NCBI RefSeq assembly: GCF_018131075.1
Contig: NZ_JAFCLS010000061.1
Coordinates: forward strand, 1-40,690
Source: Bradyrhizobium sp. JYMT SZCCT0428
GTDB taxonomy: Bacteria > Pseudomonadota > Alphaproteobacteria > Rhizobiales > Xanthobacteraceae
Direction: 5' to 3'
DNA: 40,690 nt
A model generated the notes under the pieces. It saw only the letters and a program-made list of their open reading frames with translations. It ran no database searches and had not been told where the DNA came from. The translations under genes were made by a program, and so were the position numbers. Below, piece after piece: positions 1 to 8,120 of this stretch (position 1 is its first letter; every line of letters begins with the position of its first letter).

Positions 1-190
1 CACCGGGGAGAGCGCGTCATAAGCCGTAAAGCCATTGCGCAGGGAATGTCGGATGTTCTCCGCTGCCCTGTATGCTCATGTGCAGCATTCTTATGCACAA
101 TCGCACATGAGACCGCGGGTGCAGCGCGCATCCGGCATTCCCTGCGCCCTCTGAATTGAGAGGGCGAGAAGATTTCCTGCAAACCTCGGG
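1..190. repeat. Dispersed repeat with long nested hairpin
   Basis: This non-coding stretch folds into a long imperfect hairpin. A 19-base arm at 37-55 (GCGCAGGGAATGTCGGATG) pairs with 129-147 with one mismatch, and a nested perfect 9-base arm CTCATGTGC (75-83) pairs with 103-111. The first 27 bases match the last 27 bases of the window at 23 positions, so a related copy seems to begin at the right edge. From memory this resembles a repeat seen many times in Bradyrhizobium genomes and often mis-called as a small hypothetical protein. No gene is supported here. Confidence 0.7.
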
Positions 191-225
191 CGCAATGCGC
201 CGCGAGAATGCGAAACTATATCTGC

Positions 226-363
226 GTCGTCCCGGCCTTGCGCCGGGACCCATAACCCCAGGGAGTAGTTTTGCGGAAGGTCTCTACTACCGAGTTTCAT
301 AGAGAGATCACGCGGTATGGGTCCTCCGATGCGCAATTGCGCATCTGCGTTCGCCGGGACGAC
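226..363. repeat. Palindromic repeat element, GTCGTCCCGG family, copy 1
   Basis: Outer inverted arms GTCGTCCCGG (226-235) and CCGGGACGAC (354-363) are perfect complements. Inner arms GGGACCCATA (245-254) and TATGGGTCC (316-324) pair inside them. A perfect 16-base palindrome, ATGCGCAATTGCGCAT, sits at 329-344. The same outer arms, inner motif and 16-base palindrome recur at 36673-36828. Together with the preceding repeat this explains most of the 551 bases before the first gene. Bases 364-551 hold no recognised element beyond the leader of ctpA. Confidence 0.75.
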
Positions 364-551
364 GATTCACAGGGTGCCATATGCCCCCCAAAAACAGTCC
401 GATCCAGCCAAAATCCTATACTTAACAAACCCGTAATGGCCCGGACCGAAACCGCCTTGATCCGACCAAAAAGCCGTTGTTGGTTGACCGCGCCGGAGCC
501 CGGGACGCCGATTCACCTGAATTTGGCTGATGATAGCGAGAAGGATCGCAA

Positions 552-1895
552 ATGCGCAGGAATCTCACCTTTCTCCTCGGCACGGTCACGGGCGCCTGTT
601 TGACCTTTCTGGTCGCCGGACCGCAGGGGGCGCATCTGGTTGCGGCCGCCAAGGCTGCGGCCCGCACCGACGGAACCTATTCGCAGCTCAATCTGTTCGG
701 TGACGTGTTCGAGCGCATTCGCGCCAGCTATGTCGAGAAGCCCGACGATTCCAAGCTGATGGAAGGCGCCATCAACGGCATGATCTCCTCGCTCGATCCG
801 CATTCGCGCTACATGAATGCGAAGGGCTGGAACGACATGCAGGAGACCACGCATGGCGAGTTTGGCGGTCTCGGCATCGAGGTGACGATGGATGACGGCC
901 TCGTCAAGGTGGTGGCGCCGATCGACGACACGCCCGCCGCCAAGGCCGGCATCATGTCGGGCGATCTGATCACGCAGATCGATGATGATGCCATTCAGGG
1001 GATGACGCTCGATCAGGCCGTCAGCAAGATGAAGGGGCCGGCCAACAGCAAGATCCGCCTGAAGATCGTTCGCAAGGGCGCCGATACGCCGGTCGAGGTC
1101 GCGATCGTACGCGAAATCATCCGCGTGCGGCCGGTGCGCTTCCGCACCGAGGGCGGCGATATCGGCTATATCAGGATTACCAGCTTCAACGAGCAGACCA
1201 CCGACGGCCTGCGCAAGGCGATCGGTGAGATTACAAAGTCGATCCCGTCCGACAAGCTCGTCGGCTATGTCATCGATCTGCGCAACAATCCGGGCGGCTT
1301 GCTCGACCAGGCGGTGTCGGTGTCGAGCGCCTTCATGGGGCGCGGCGAGGTGGTTTCGACCCGTGGCCGCACGCCGGAGGAAACCCAGCGTTTCGTCGCG
1401 CGCGGCGGCGATCTGACCAAAGGCAAGCCGCTCGTCGTGCTGATCAACGGCGGATCGGCATCGGCGTCCGAGATCGTGGCCGGCGCCTTGCGCGACCACA
1501 AGCGCGCCACCATCATCGGCACGCGTTCGTTCGGCAAGGGCTCGGTGCAGACGATTATTCCGCTCGGCAAGTCCAACGGCGCGCTGGCATTGACGACCGC
1601 GCGCTATTTCACGCCGTCCGGAAAATCGATCCAGGCCCAGGGTGTCACGCCTGACATCGAGGTGCTGCAGGACGTGCCGGACGAATTGAAGAACCGTGCC
1701 GAACTGAAGGGCGAAGCGTCGATGCGCGGCCACCTGGCGGGGGACGGCGCCGAGCAGACCGGTTCGCAATCCTACGTGCCGCCGTCCGAAAAGGACGACA
1801 AGGCGCTCGGTGCCGCCTACAATCTGCTGCGCGGCGTCACCGTCAACGCCAATGCGCCGGCGGTTGCGTCGTCGAAGCGGCCGGTGCCGAACTAG
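552..1895 (+). CDS. ctpA: S41 family carboxy-terminal processing peptidase (CtpA)
   Basis: This is a periplasmic tail-specific serine protease of 447 residues. An uncleaved or cleavable signal helix covers about residues 5-24. A PDZ domain lies near residues 100-180, followed by the S41 catalytic core. Ser304 in GSASASEI and Lys329 in SFGKGSVQ form the expected Ser-Lys dyad with the usual 25-residue spacing, and NNPGG (245-249) matches the family. An AAGGA Shine-Dalgarno at about 540-544 supports the ATG. In related bacteria CtpA trims or degrades envelope proteins and acts with peptidoglycan hydrolases; the substrate here is unknown. It ends 10 bases before the convergent GGDEF-EAL gene. Confidence 0.93.
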   Translation: MRRNLTFLLGTVTGACLTFLVAGPQGAHLVAAAKAAARTDGTYSQLNLFGDVFERIRASYVEKPDDSKLMEGAINGMISSLDPHSRYMNAKGWNDMQETTHGEFGGLGIEVTMDDGLVKVVAPIDDTPAAKAGIMSGDLITQIDDDAIQGMTLDQAVSKMKGPANSKIRLKIVRKGADTPVEVAIVREIIRVRPVRFRTEGGDIGYIRITSFNEQTTDGLRKAIGEITKSIPSDKLVGYVIDLRNNPGGLLDQAVSVSSAFMGRGEVVSTRGRTPEETQRFVARGGDLTKGKPLVVLINGGSASASEIVAGALRDHKRATIIGTRSFGKGSVQTIIPLGKSNGALALTTARYFTPSGKSIQAQGVTPDIEVLQDVPDELKNRAELKGEASMRGHLAGDGAEQTGSQSYVPPSEKDDKALGAAYNLLRGVTVNANAPAVASSKRPVPN

Positions 1896-1905
1896 CGCGT
1901 TCGCT

Positions 1906-4628
1906 CTAGGCGGCGGGCTTGCGCCTGCGGGAACGATCAGGGCTCGCGGCGGCAGGCATCGGCCGGTGCGCGAGCAGCAGGGGCTTGATGTCGGCGCCGG
2001 GTCGTGGCGGGCTGAACAGATAGCCCTGCATCTCCGAACAGCCGAGCGCGCGCAGCAATTCGCGCTGCTGCTCGGTCTCGACGCCTTCCGCCGTCGTCGT
2101 CATGTGGCGCGCGGCGGCGATGTTCACCACCGCCTCGACGATGCTGGCCGAGCCTTCCGGCTCGCCGATATCGGTGACGAAGCAGCGGTCGATTTTGATC
2201 TTGTCGAACGGGAAGCGCTTCAGATAGCTCAGCGAGGAATAGCCGGTCCCGAAATCGTCGAGCGCTATCCTGACGCCGATGGCGCGAAGCTGGTGCAGGA
2301 TGGCAAGCGCCGCATCGTCGTCGCGGATCAGCACCGCTTCGGTGATCTCGAGCTCCAGCCGGCCCGCGGCCAGGCCCGACGCCCCAAGGGCAGCCATCAC
2401 CTTCAGCGCCAGCGTGCCGCTCTTGAACTGTACCGGCGAAACGTTGACCGCAAGACGGACATCGTCGGGCCAGGTCGCGGCCTCGGCGCACGCCGTGGTC
2501 AGTACCCATTCGCCGAGCTGATTGATCAGGCCGGTCTCTTCGGCGATCGGCACGAAGTCCGCCGGCGAGATGATGCCGCGCTGCGGATGGCGCCAGCGCA
2601 CCAGCGCTTCGCAGCCGGTGATCCTGCCGTCCCGCAGGTCCAGACAAGGCTGGTAATAAACCTCGAAGCCGCCATCGACGATGGCCTGTCGCAGGTCCAT
2701 TTCCAGCACGCGGCGGGCGCGCACCTGGGCGTCCATTTCCGGCCGGAAGAAACGATGGGTGCGGCGGCCGGCGGCCTTGGCGGCGTACATCGCCAGATCC
2801 GCGTTTTTCAGGATCTGGTCGAGGTCGGAACCGTCCTGCGGCGCCAGCGCGATGCCGATCGAGGCGTCGGTGGTCACGTGATGGCCGAGGCATTCGTAAG
2901 GAGCGCGGATCGCATCATAGATGCGGTGGACGAGTTCGGTGACCTCGTCGGCGCCCGTCACCCCGGTCTGCACGATGGCGAATTCGTCGCCACCGAGCCT
3001 CGCCACGAAATCGGTCTCGCGCACGCAAGCACGGAGGCTGACCGCGACGGCCTTGAGCAACTCGTCGCCGATCATGTGTCCGAGCGAGTCGTTGATGCTC
3101 TTGAACTCGTCGATGTCGATATAGAGCACCGCAAGCTGCCGGTCGGCCGCGACGTGAGGCAATTCCTGCTTGAGTTGTTCGTGGAACAGCGTGCGGTTCG
3201 GCAGGTCGGTCAGCGCGTCGTAATGGGCGAGGTGGGTGATGCGTTCCTCGGCCTGGCGTTGTTCGGTAACGTCTTCATGGGTGGCCACCCATCCGCCGTC
3301 CGCCAGCGGTTCGTTGACGACCTGGACCGAACGTCCGTCGGGCGTCGTGATGATCATCGCGTTGCGCTGCCCGACGTCGCGCAGCACCCGCACGACATAG
3401 CGGTCGACGTCGCCGGTGAACGATCCGGTCTGCTTTCGATGCGCGATCACGTCGCGGAAGCTGCAGCCCGGCTTCACGATCTCGGCCGACAGGCCGTACA
3501 TGTCGAGATAGCGCTGGTTGCAGATGACGAGGCGCTGCGAGGAATCGAACAGCAGCAGGCCTTGCGTCATGTTGTTGACGGCGGTGTCGAGCCGCTGTTT
3601 TTCCAGCGTCAGCCGCTGCCGCGACGCGCGGTGCTGTGCGAGAGCTTGCGCACCACCAGAAACAACAGCACGGCAATCGCCAGCACGGACAGGCCGGCCA
3701 CCGCGATCAGGAGGCTGATCTGCTCGCGCCAGTCGGCGAGCGCGGCCGATGTCGTCGTCGACGCGACGATCACGATTGGAAATTTGCTCAGCGCGCGGGA
3801 GGAGATCACGCGGTCCCTGCCGTCGAGCGGACTGGTCAGGCGGGACGTCGTCTGGTCCTGGTCGAAGACCTGTTGCTGGCGGGCCGGGCCGGTCTTGAAG
3901 TTCCTGCCGATCAATTCCTGCGCGTGCGGATAACGGGCGAGCAGCGTGCCGTCGCGGTGGTGCATGGCGATCGCCGCATCGGGGCCGAGCGCCACCGTGG
4001 CAAAGGACCTCTCGAAATTGGCCGGTTCGATGCCTCGGCCGATCGCGCCGAGGAACTCGCCATTCGGGCCGGTGACCTTGCGCAGGAGCACGGTGGTCCA
4101 GGCGCCGGTGATGCGGCTGTGGACCGGCTCGATCAGCATCGCCGGCGAATCCGGGCTGGACTTGAAAGTCCTGAAGTAAGCCCGGTCCGCCACATTGACA
4201 GGCGGTGCGGGCCAGGCGGCCGACGAATTGATCAGCTGGCCGTCGGCGTCCAGAACGTTGACGCTGCCGACATAGGACAGCGCGTCCATCTTGGACTTCA
4301 GCATCAGGTGGATTTCCTCGGTGGACATCCGACGCTTGTAGTTCTCCAACGTGGCGATCCCGTTGGTGCGCATGAAGGTGATGAGGTCCTTTTGGACCAC
4401 CTCGAAATCTTCGAGCTGTTGATCGAAGTGCCGCGCCAGCAGCAGCACGGTGTTTTCCAGCTCGCGCTCGCTGTTGCGCAGCGCGCGTTCGCGGAAGTTG
4501 CCGGCCATCACGGTCGCGCCGATCGCGATCGCGGCGATCAGCAGCACGCCGCCCAGGATCAGCCATCGGATCGGACCGCCGCGAAAGATGGGCTTGATCC
4601 TGAATGAGGCGGTGTTGATGGAACCCAT
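1906..4628 (-). pseudogene. Membrane cache-PAS-GGDEF-EAL protein, split by a frameshift
   Basis: The product would be a cyclic-di-GMP turnover enzyme of about 907 residues. The first part (4628 to about 3640) starts MGSINTASFRIK and has a transmembrane helix at about 20-43, a periplasmic cache-like sensor, and a second helix at about 304-326. The rest lies in another frame from RASRQRLTLEKQRL onward: a PAS domain, a GGDEF domain with intact RLGGDEF, and an EAL domain with EALVRW and TAEGVET. The reading frame breaks near 3635-3645. The 2723-base length is one short of a multiple of three, so one lost base explains it. No slippery heptamer is visible. Both catalytic signatures are intact, so either a sequencing error or a very recent mutation fits. 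Confidence 0.88.
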
Positions 4629-4786
4629 TGAACGAGATCGCTGCCAGGAAATAATCCCGGAAGCAGTGTTGCGTACTTCCGGCCCGTCACTGTGCTACCG
4701 CGCCGAGATGGAATTGACATTAGCAAGTCTGGTTAACGAAACGTTAGCCAGGTAGCGAATGTGGCCCATGACAACCTCGGCAGGGC

Positions 4787-6030
4787 CTAGTTCCAAACGG
4801 GTGCGCGGGTCGGGCGGAACATGATTGCGACGATGGCGGCGGCGATGATGTTGGCGGCGACGCCGGCCAGGATCGGCAGCGTATAATCGCCCGTGAGATC
4901 GAATGCGTAGCCGGCGGTGCTGGGACCGATCAGGGTGCCGAACGCGACGCTGGTGTAGAGGATGCCGATGATGCCGCTGACATCGCGTCCGCCGAAATAA
5001 TCCATCACCACGGCCGGAAGCACTGCGACCCAGGCGCCGTAGATCATGCCATAGACGAGGCGAAGCCGGCGAGCTGCCAGAAATTCGTCGAGACCAGCCA
5101 GATCGCCAGCGCGCCTGCCATGCCGATGAAGAGCAGCAGCAGGGCGGTTTGGCGGCCGATCCGGTCAGCGAGCCCGCCGAGGAAGAAGCGGCCGGCGGTA
5201 GAACCGATGCCGATGACACCGAGCAGCAGCACCGCGGAGGAGGCTGCAACGCCGTGATCCCCGGCATAGGGAACGAGGTGCACGAACGGCACGAACAGGC
5301 CGAACGAGCAGATCAGGCAGGCGGCATAAAGCGCAACGAAGTGCGGTGAGCGGATCGCTTCGCTGACCGTGGCGCCCTGCGCCTGCGCCGGGATGGCGCC
5401 GGGCAGGACCGGATCGCCGTCAGGGTTGAGACCGCGCGCGCGAGGATCGTTCTCCAGCAGCAGCGCCATCCCGCCGCCAACGATAGCGGCGATGGCGCCG
5501 AGCGCGAGGTAAGCGCCGCGCCATCCCAAGGCCTCGATCAGCAGCGTCGCCAGCGGCGGCATCACCAGCGTGCCAACCCCGATCCCGCTCACGGCAAGAC
5601 CGGAGGCAAAGCCGCGCCGCCGCACGAACCACCGCTGCACCGCGCCGACCGCGGGCACATAGGCGAAGCCGATGCCAAGTCCGACACCGAGGCCGTAAGC
5701 GGCATAGACCTCGACCAGATTGCGTGCCGCACCCGCCGCGGCGAGCCCCAGGCCGATCAGCAGCATGCCTGCCAGCGCGAGGCGGCGGGAGCCGTAGCGG
5801 TCGGCGAGGGGGCCACTGACGATGCCCAGGGCAAAATAGAGAAAGCCCGCGAGCGAAAACACCAGCGAGACCGAGCCGCGCGAGGCGCCGAAATCGCGCT
5901 GCAGCGACTCCAGAAACGCGCTGAACGTATAGGCGCAGCCGAAACCGACAAAGGTCACCGCGAATGCGGCGGCCACGACGAACCAGCCGTAGAAAATCCC
6001 CGTACGGGACCAGGTTGCCTCGTGGCTCAT
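4787..6030 (-). pseudogene. MFS transporter, split by a frameshift
   Basis: This is a 12-helix major facilitator of about 414 residues if repaired. The first 322 or so residues run from ATG 6030 (MSHEATWSRTGIFYGW) and hold the MFS A-loop-like GPLADRYGSRR and a second copy, GGLADRIGRQ. The frame then runs into a stop at 5044. The last two helices continue in another frame (LVYGMIYGAWVAVLP onward) to 4787. One extra C in the CC at about 5059-5060 (minus strand) restores GFALVYGMIYG. It is divergent from the CGNR regulator across a 96-base gap with strong palindromes. That layout suggests a regulated exporter or importer, substrate unknown; monocarboxylate-type MFS proteins look similar. Confidence 0.87.
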
Positions 6031-6060
6031 GGCGGGCTCCTCTCGAAACGGTTGGGTATA

Positions 6061-6124
6061 ACACCGGTATACTGATTATACTGGTGTCCCTTGCTGTCAA
6101 CCGGTAAATATGTTTTACTGGTGT
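6061..6124. promoter_or_regulatory. Twin palindromic operator between MFS and CGNR genes
   Basis: Two 27-base inverted repeats share one design. The first, 6061-6087, has arms ACACCGGTATA and TATACTGGTGT around a 5-base centre; 10 of 11 arm positions pair. The second, 6098-6124, has arms CAACCGGTAAA and TTTACTGGTGT around 5 bases; 8 of 11 pair. Their centres (6074 and 6111) are 37 bases apart, about 3.5 helical turns. The second ends two bases before the likely ATG of the CGNR gene. The position between divergent genes makes an operator for the CGNR protein or another dimeric regulator the natural reading; the binder is inferred. Confidence 0.7.
6075..6100 (-). promoter_or_regulatory. Possible MFS promoter inside the operator region
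   Basis: On the minus strand TTGACA (complement of 6095-6100) and TATAAT (complement of 6075-6080) are both perfect consensus hexamers, but the spacer is only 14 bases rather than about 17. The -10 lies about 45 bases upstream of the MFS start and overlaps the first palindrome. Repression by a palindrome-bound protein would be easy to picture. The short spacer makes the promoter call uncertain. Confidence 0.35.
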
Positions 6125-6126
6125 CG

Positions 6127-6717
6127 ATGTCGCGGGAATCAAAAAAGTTCGGCGTTCCGGACGAACTGGCCAATCTCTATGATTTCGCCAATACGCTCGA
6201 TGTCAGGCACTTCACGCATCACGGCGTGCCGCATCCGCAAGGCGATGAATTGACCAGCGCGCGGGAGCTTTCGAGCTGGATGTCGCAGCGCGGGCTGGCG
6301 CCCACCAGCGCGAAGATCACGACGGCGATGTTTACGACCGCGATCGAACTACGGACGTTGGTGCGCGACTATCTGCAGTGCGATCCGCTGGAGCGGCGCG
6401 GAAACAGGGATGCAGTCCGCGCGCTGAGCAAAGCGCTGAAATATTTTCCGCTGGTCGTGGCCGCAGGGGATGACGGCATGGTGCTGCGGGGGGCGCGCGA
6501 AGAAGCGCTCGCAGGACTGTCGCCGATTGTCGCAGAACTCTATGACGGCTCGAGAAATGGAACTCTTGACCGGCTGAAAATGTGCGCGTCTGACGAATGC
6601 CGCCGAGTGTTTTTCGATCGCTCGAAACCATCGACGCGGCGCTGGTGCATGTCGTCGCTATGCGGGAACCGGATGAAGACACGCAGCTATCGCAAGCGAC
6701 AACGCAACGCCGGATAA
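6127..6717 (+). CDS. CGNR zinc finger regulator (ABATE-type)
   Basis: The C-terminal part has the CGNR zinc-finger pattern: CASDEC, then WCMSSLCGNR, followed by a basic tail rich in Arg and Lys. The N-terminal part matches the alpha-helical ABATE/stress-regulator type of domain usually joined to it. These proteins are thought to be transcription regulators, but few have been studied. I chose ATG 6127 (MSRESKKFGVP, 196 residues) because an upstream in-frame start at 6091 would run through the second palindrome. No good Shine-Dalgarno precedes it, so GTG 6121 or a leaderless transcript is possible. The gene is divergent from the MFS transporter and is probably its regulator and its own. Confidence 0.83.
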   Translation: MSRESKKFGVPDELANLYDFANTLDVRHFTHHGVPHPQGDELTSARELSSWMSQRGLAPTSAKITTAMFTTAIELRTLVRDYLQCDPLERRGNRDAVRALSKALKYFPLVVAAGDDGMVLRGAREEALAGLSPIVAELYDGSRNGTLDRLKMCASDECRRVFFDRSKPSTRRWCMSSLCGNRMKTRSYRKRQRNAG

Positions 6718-6729
6718 ATCACTGTGACC

Positions 6730-6744
6730 CGTGACTCAGTCACG
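6730..6744. terminator. Small hairpin between convergent CGNR and moaC genes
   Basis: CGTGAC and GTCACG pair perfectly around a TCA loop in the 60-base gap between two convergent genes. There is no T-run on either side, so it is at best a weak or factor-dependent end signal. Confidence 0.3.
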
Positions 6745-6777
6745 ACCGACTGAACGGTGTTTCCTCGCCGATTGCGA

Positions 6778-7278
6778 TCAGGTCCCGGCGCGGTAATGTC
6801 CGGACTTGCCGCCCTTTTTCTCGACCAGGTGAATGCCTTCGATCCGCACACCGCGCTCGACTGCCTTGATCATGTCGTAGATCGTCAGGCATGCGACCGA
6901 CACCGCCGTCAGCGCTTCCATCTCGACGCCGGTCGGCCCGGTGACCTTCACGGTGGCGCGGACGATGCAGCCGGGCAATTTCTTGTCGGGCGTAATGTCG
7001 AGCGTGACCTTCGATAGCGCCAGCGGATGGCACAGCGGGATCAGATCCGACGTACGCTTGGCCGCCATGATGCCGGCAATGCGGGCGGTGCCCAGCACGT
7101 CGCCCTTTTTGGCGTTGCCGGAGACGATCAGTTCGAGCGTCGCCTTGCTCATGACCACGCGGCCTTCGGCCACGGCTGTGCGTTCGGTGGCGGGTTTGGC
7201 CGACACGTCGACCATCCGCGCTTCGCCCGATGCATCGATGTGGGTGAGGGCGCCGCCTTTGGAAGCCTTCCGCGCCAT
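6778..7278 (-). CDS. moaC: Cyclic pyranopterin monophosphate synthase MoaC
   Basis: MoaC makes cyclic pyranopterin monophosphate from the product of MoaA, an early step of molybdenum cofactor synthesis in the cytoplasm. The 166-residue length fits the family. Clear signatures are LTHIDASGEARMVDVS at the N-terminus, KKGDVLGTARIAGIMAAKRT, the LIPLCHPL loop, and GPTGVEMEALTAVSVACLT near the C-terminal half. The ATG lies three bases after the trpC stop, so translation is probably coupled to trpC. In many relatives moeA and lexA follow moaC; here the next gene is the convergent CGNR regulator instead. Confidence 0.97.
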   Translation of the reverse strand: MARKASKGGALTHIDASGEARMVDVSAKPATERTAVAEGRVVMSKATLELIVSGNAKKGDVLGTARIAGIMAAKRTSDLIPLCHPLALSKVTLDITPDKKLPGCIVRATVKVTGPTGVEMEALTAVSVACLTIYDMIKAVERGVRIEGIHLVEKKGGKSGHYRAGT

Positions 7279-7281
7279 CGC

Positions 7282-8103
7282 CTAGCGCGTCCCGGTGGCG
7301 CGCGGCACGTCGGTACGGGCCAGCAATGCCCGCGTTGCCGCAGTGACGTCGGCCTGGCGCATCAGGCTTTCGCCGACCAGGAAGGTCGCCATGCCGACGC
7401 GCGCGAGGCGCGCCAGGTCTGCCGGCGTAAAGATGCCGCTTTCACCGACCATCAGGCGATCCCCGGGGATCAGCGGCGCGAGCGCCTCGCTGGTCACCAG
7501 CGTGGTCTCGAAGCTGCGCAAATTGCGGTTATTGACGCCGATCATCGGCGAGCGAAGCTTTAGCGCGCGATCGAGCTCAGCGCGGTCGTGGATTTCGATC
7601 AGCACGTCCATGCCATGCGCGATGGCGGCATCTTCCAGATCTCTGGCCGTGCCGTCGTCAAGTGCGGCCATGATGATCAGGATGCAGTCGGCGCCATGGG
7701 CGCGGGCCTCGACCACCTGATAGGTGTCGAACAGGAAATCCTTGCGCAGCACCGGCAAATTGGTCGCCGCACGCGCCGCGACCATGAAATCGAGGTGGCC
7801 CTGGAACGACGGCGTATCGGTCAGGATCGACAGACACGCCGCCCCACCGGCTTCATAGGCTTTCGCCAATGCCGGCGGATCGAAATCGGCACGGATCAGC
7901 CCCTTGGAGGGCGAAGCCTTTTTCACTTCGGCGATCAGCGCATAGTCACCGCGATCAAGCTTTTCACGGATCGCGCGCAAGAAGCCGCGCGGCGGCGGCG
8001 CGGTTTTGGCCAGTGCTTCCAGGCTTGCCAGCGGATGCGTCCGCTTGGCGGCGGCGATCTCCTCGCGCTTGTAAGTCTCGATCTTGCTCAGGATGTCGGA
8101 CAT
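7282..8103 (-). CDS. trpC: Indole-3-glycerol phosphate synthase
   Basis: TrpC closes the indole ring from carboxyphenylaminodeoxyribulose phosphate in tryptophan synthesis. The 273-residue chain shows the beta/alpha-barrel signatures ALIAEVKKASPSKGLI, PVLRKDFLFDTYQV, and IGVNNRNLRSFETT, with the phosphate-binding MVGESGIFTPADLARL near the end. A GGGAG Shine-Dalgarno lies just upstream of ATG 8103. There is a 17-base gap from trpD and 3 bases to moaC, so the three probably share a transcript. It is a separate trpC, not fused to trpF. Confidence 0.97.
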   Translation of the reverse strand: MSDILSKIETYKREEIAAAKRTHPLASLEALAKTAPPPRGFLRAIREKLDRGDYALIAEVKKASPSKGLIRADFDPPALAKAYEAGGAACLSILTDTPSFQGHLDFMVAARAATNLPVLRKDFLFDTYQVVEARAHGADCILIIMAALDDGTARDLEDAAIAHGMDVLIEIHDRAELDRALKLRSPMIGVNNRNLRSFETTLVTSEALAPLIPGDRLMVGESGIFTPADLARLARVGMATFLVGESLMRQADVTAATRALLARTDVPRATGTR

Positions 8104-8120
8104 GTCAGGCGCTCCCGCGG

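Noticed and set aside
17..253. 78-residue minus-strand reading frame at the left edge
   Set aside because: It lies within the hairpin repeat. Such frames are common false proteins in this repeat family.
271..603. 110-residue plus-strand reading frame upstream of and overlapping ctpA
   Set aside because: It is made of repeat sequence (226-363) and runs into ctpA in another frame; no family likeness or ribosome site.
3600..3660. Programmed ribosomal frameshifting in the GGDEF-EAL gene
   Set aside because: No slippery heptamer or clear downstream stimulator is visible at the frame break; a lost base explains it more simply.
1810..3933. Long plus-strand frame antisense to the GGDEF-EAL gene
   Set aside because: It has the Arg-, Gly- and His-rich composition typical of a GC-rich antisense frame, while the opposite strand has clear GGDEF and EAL domains.
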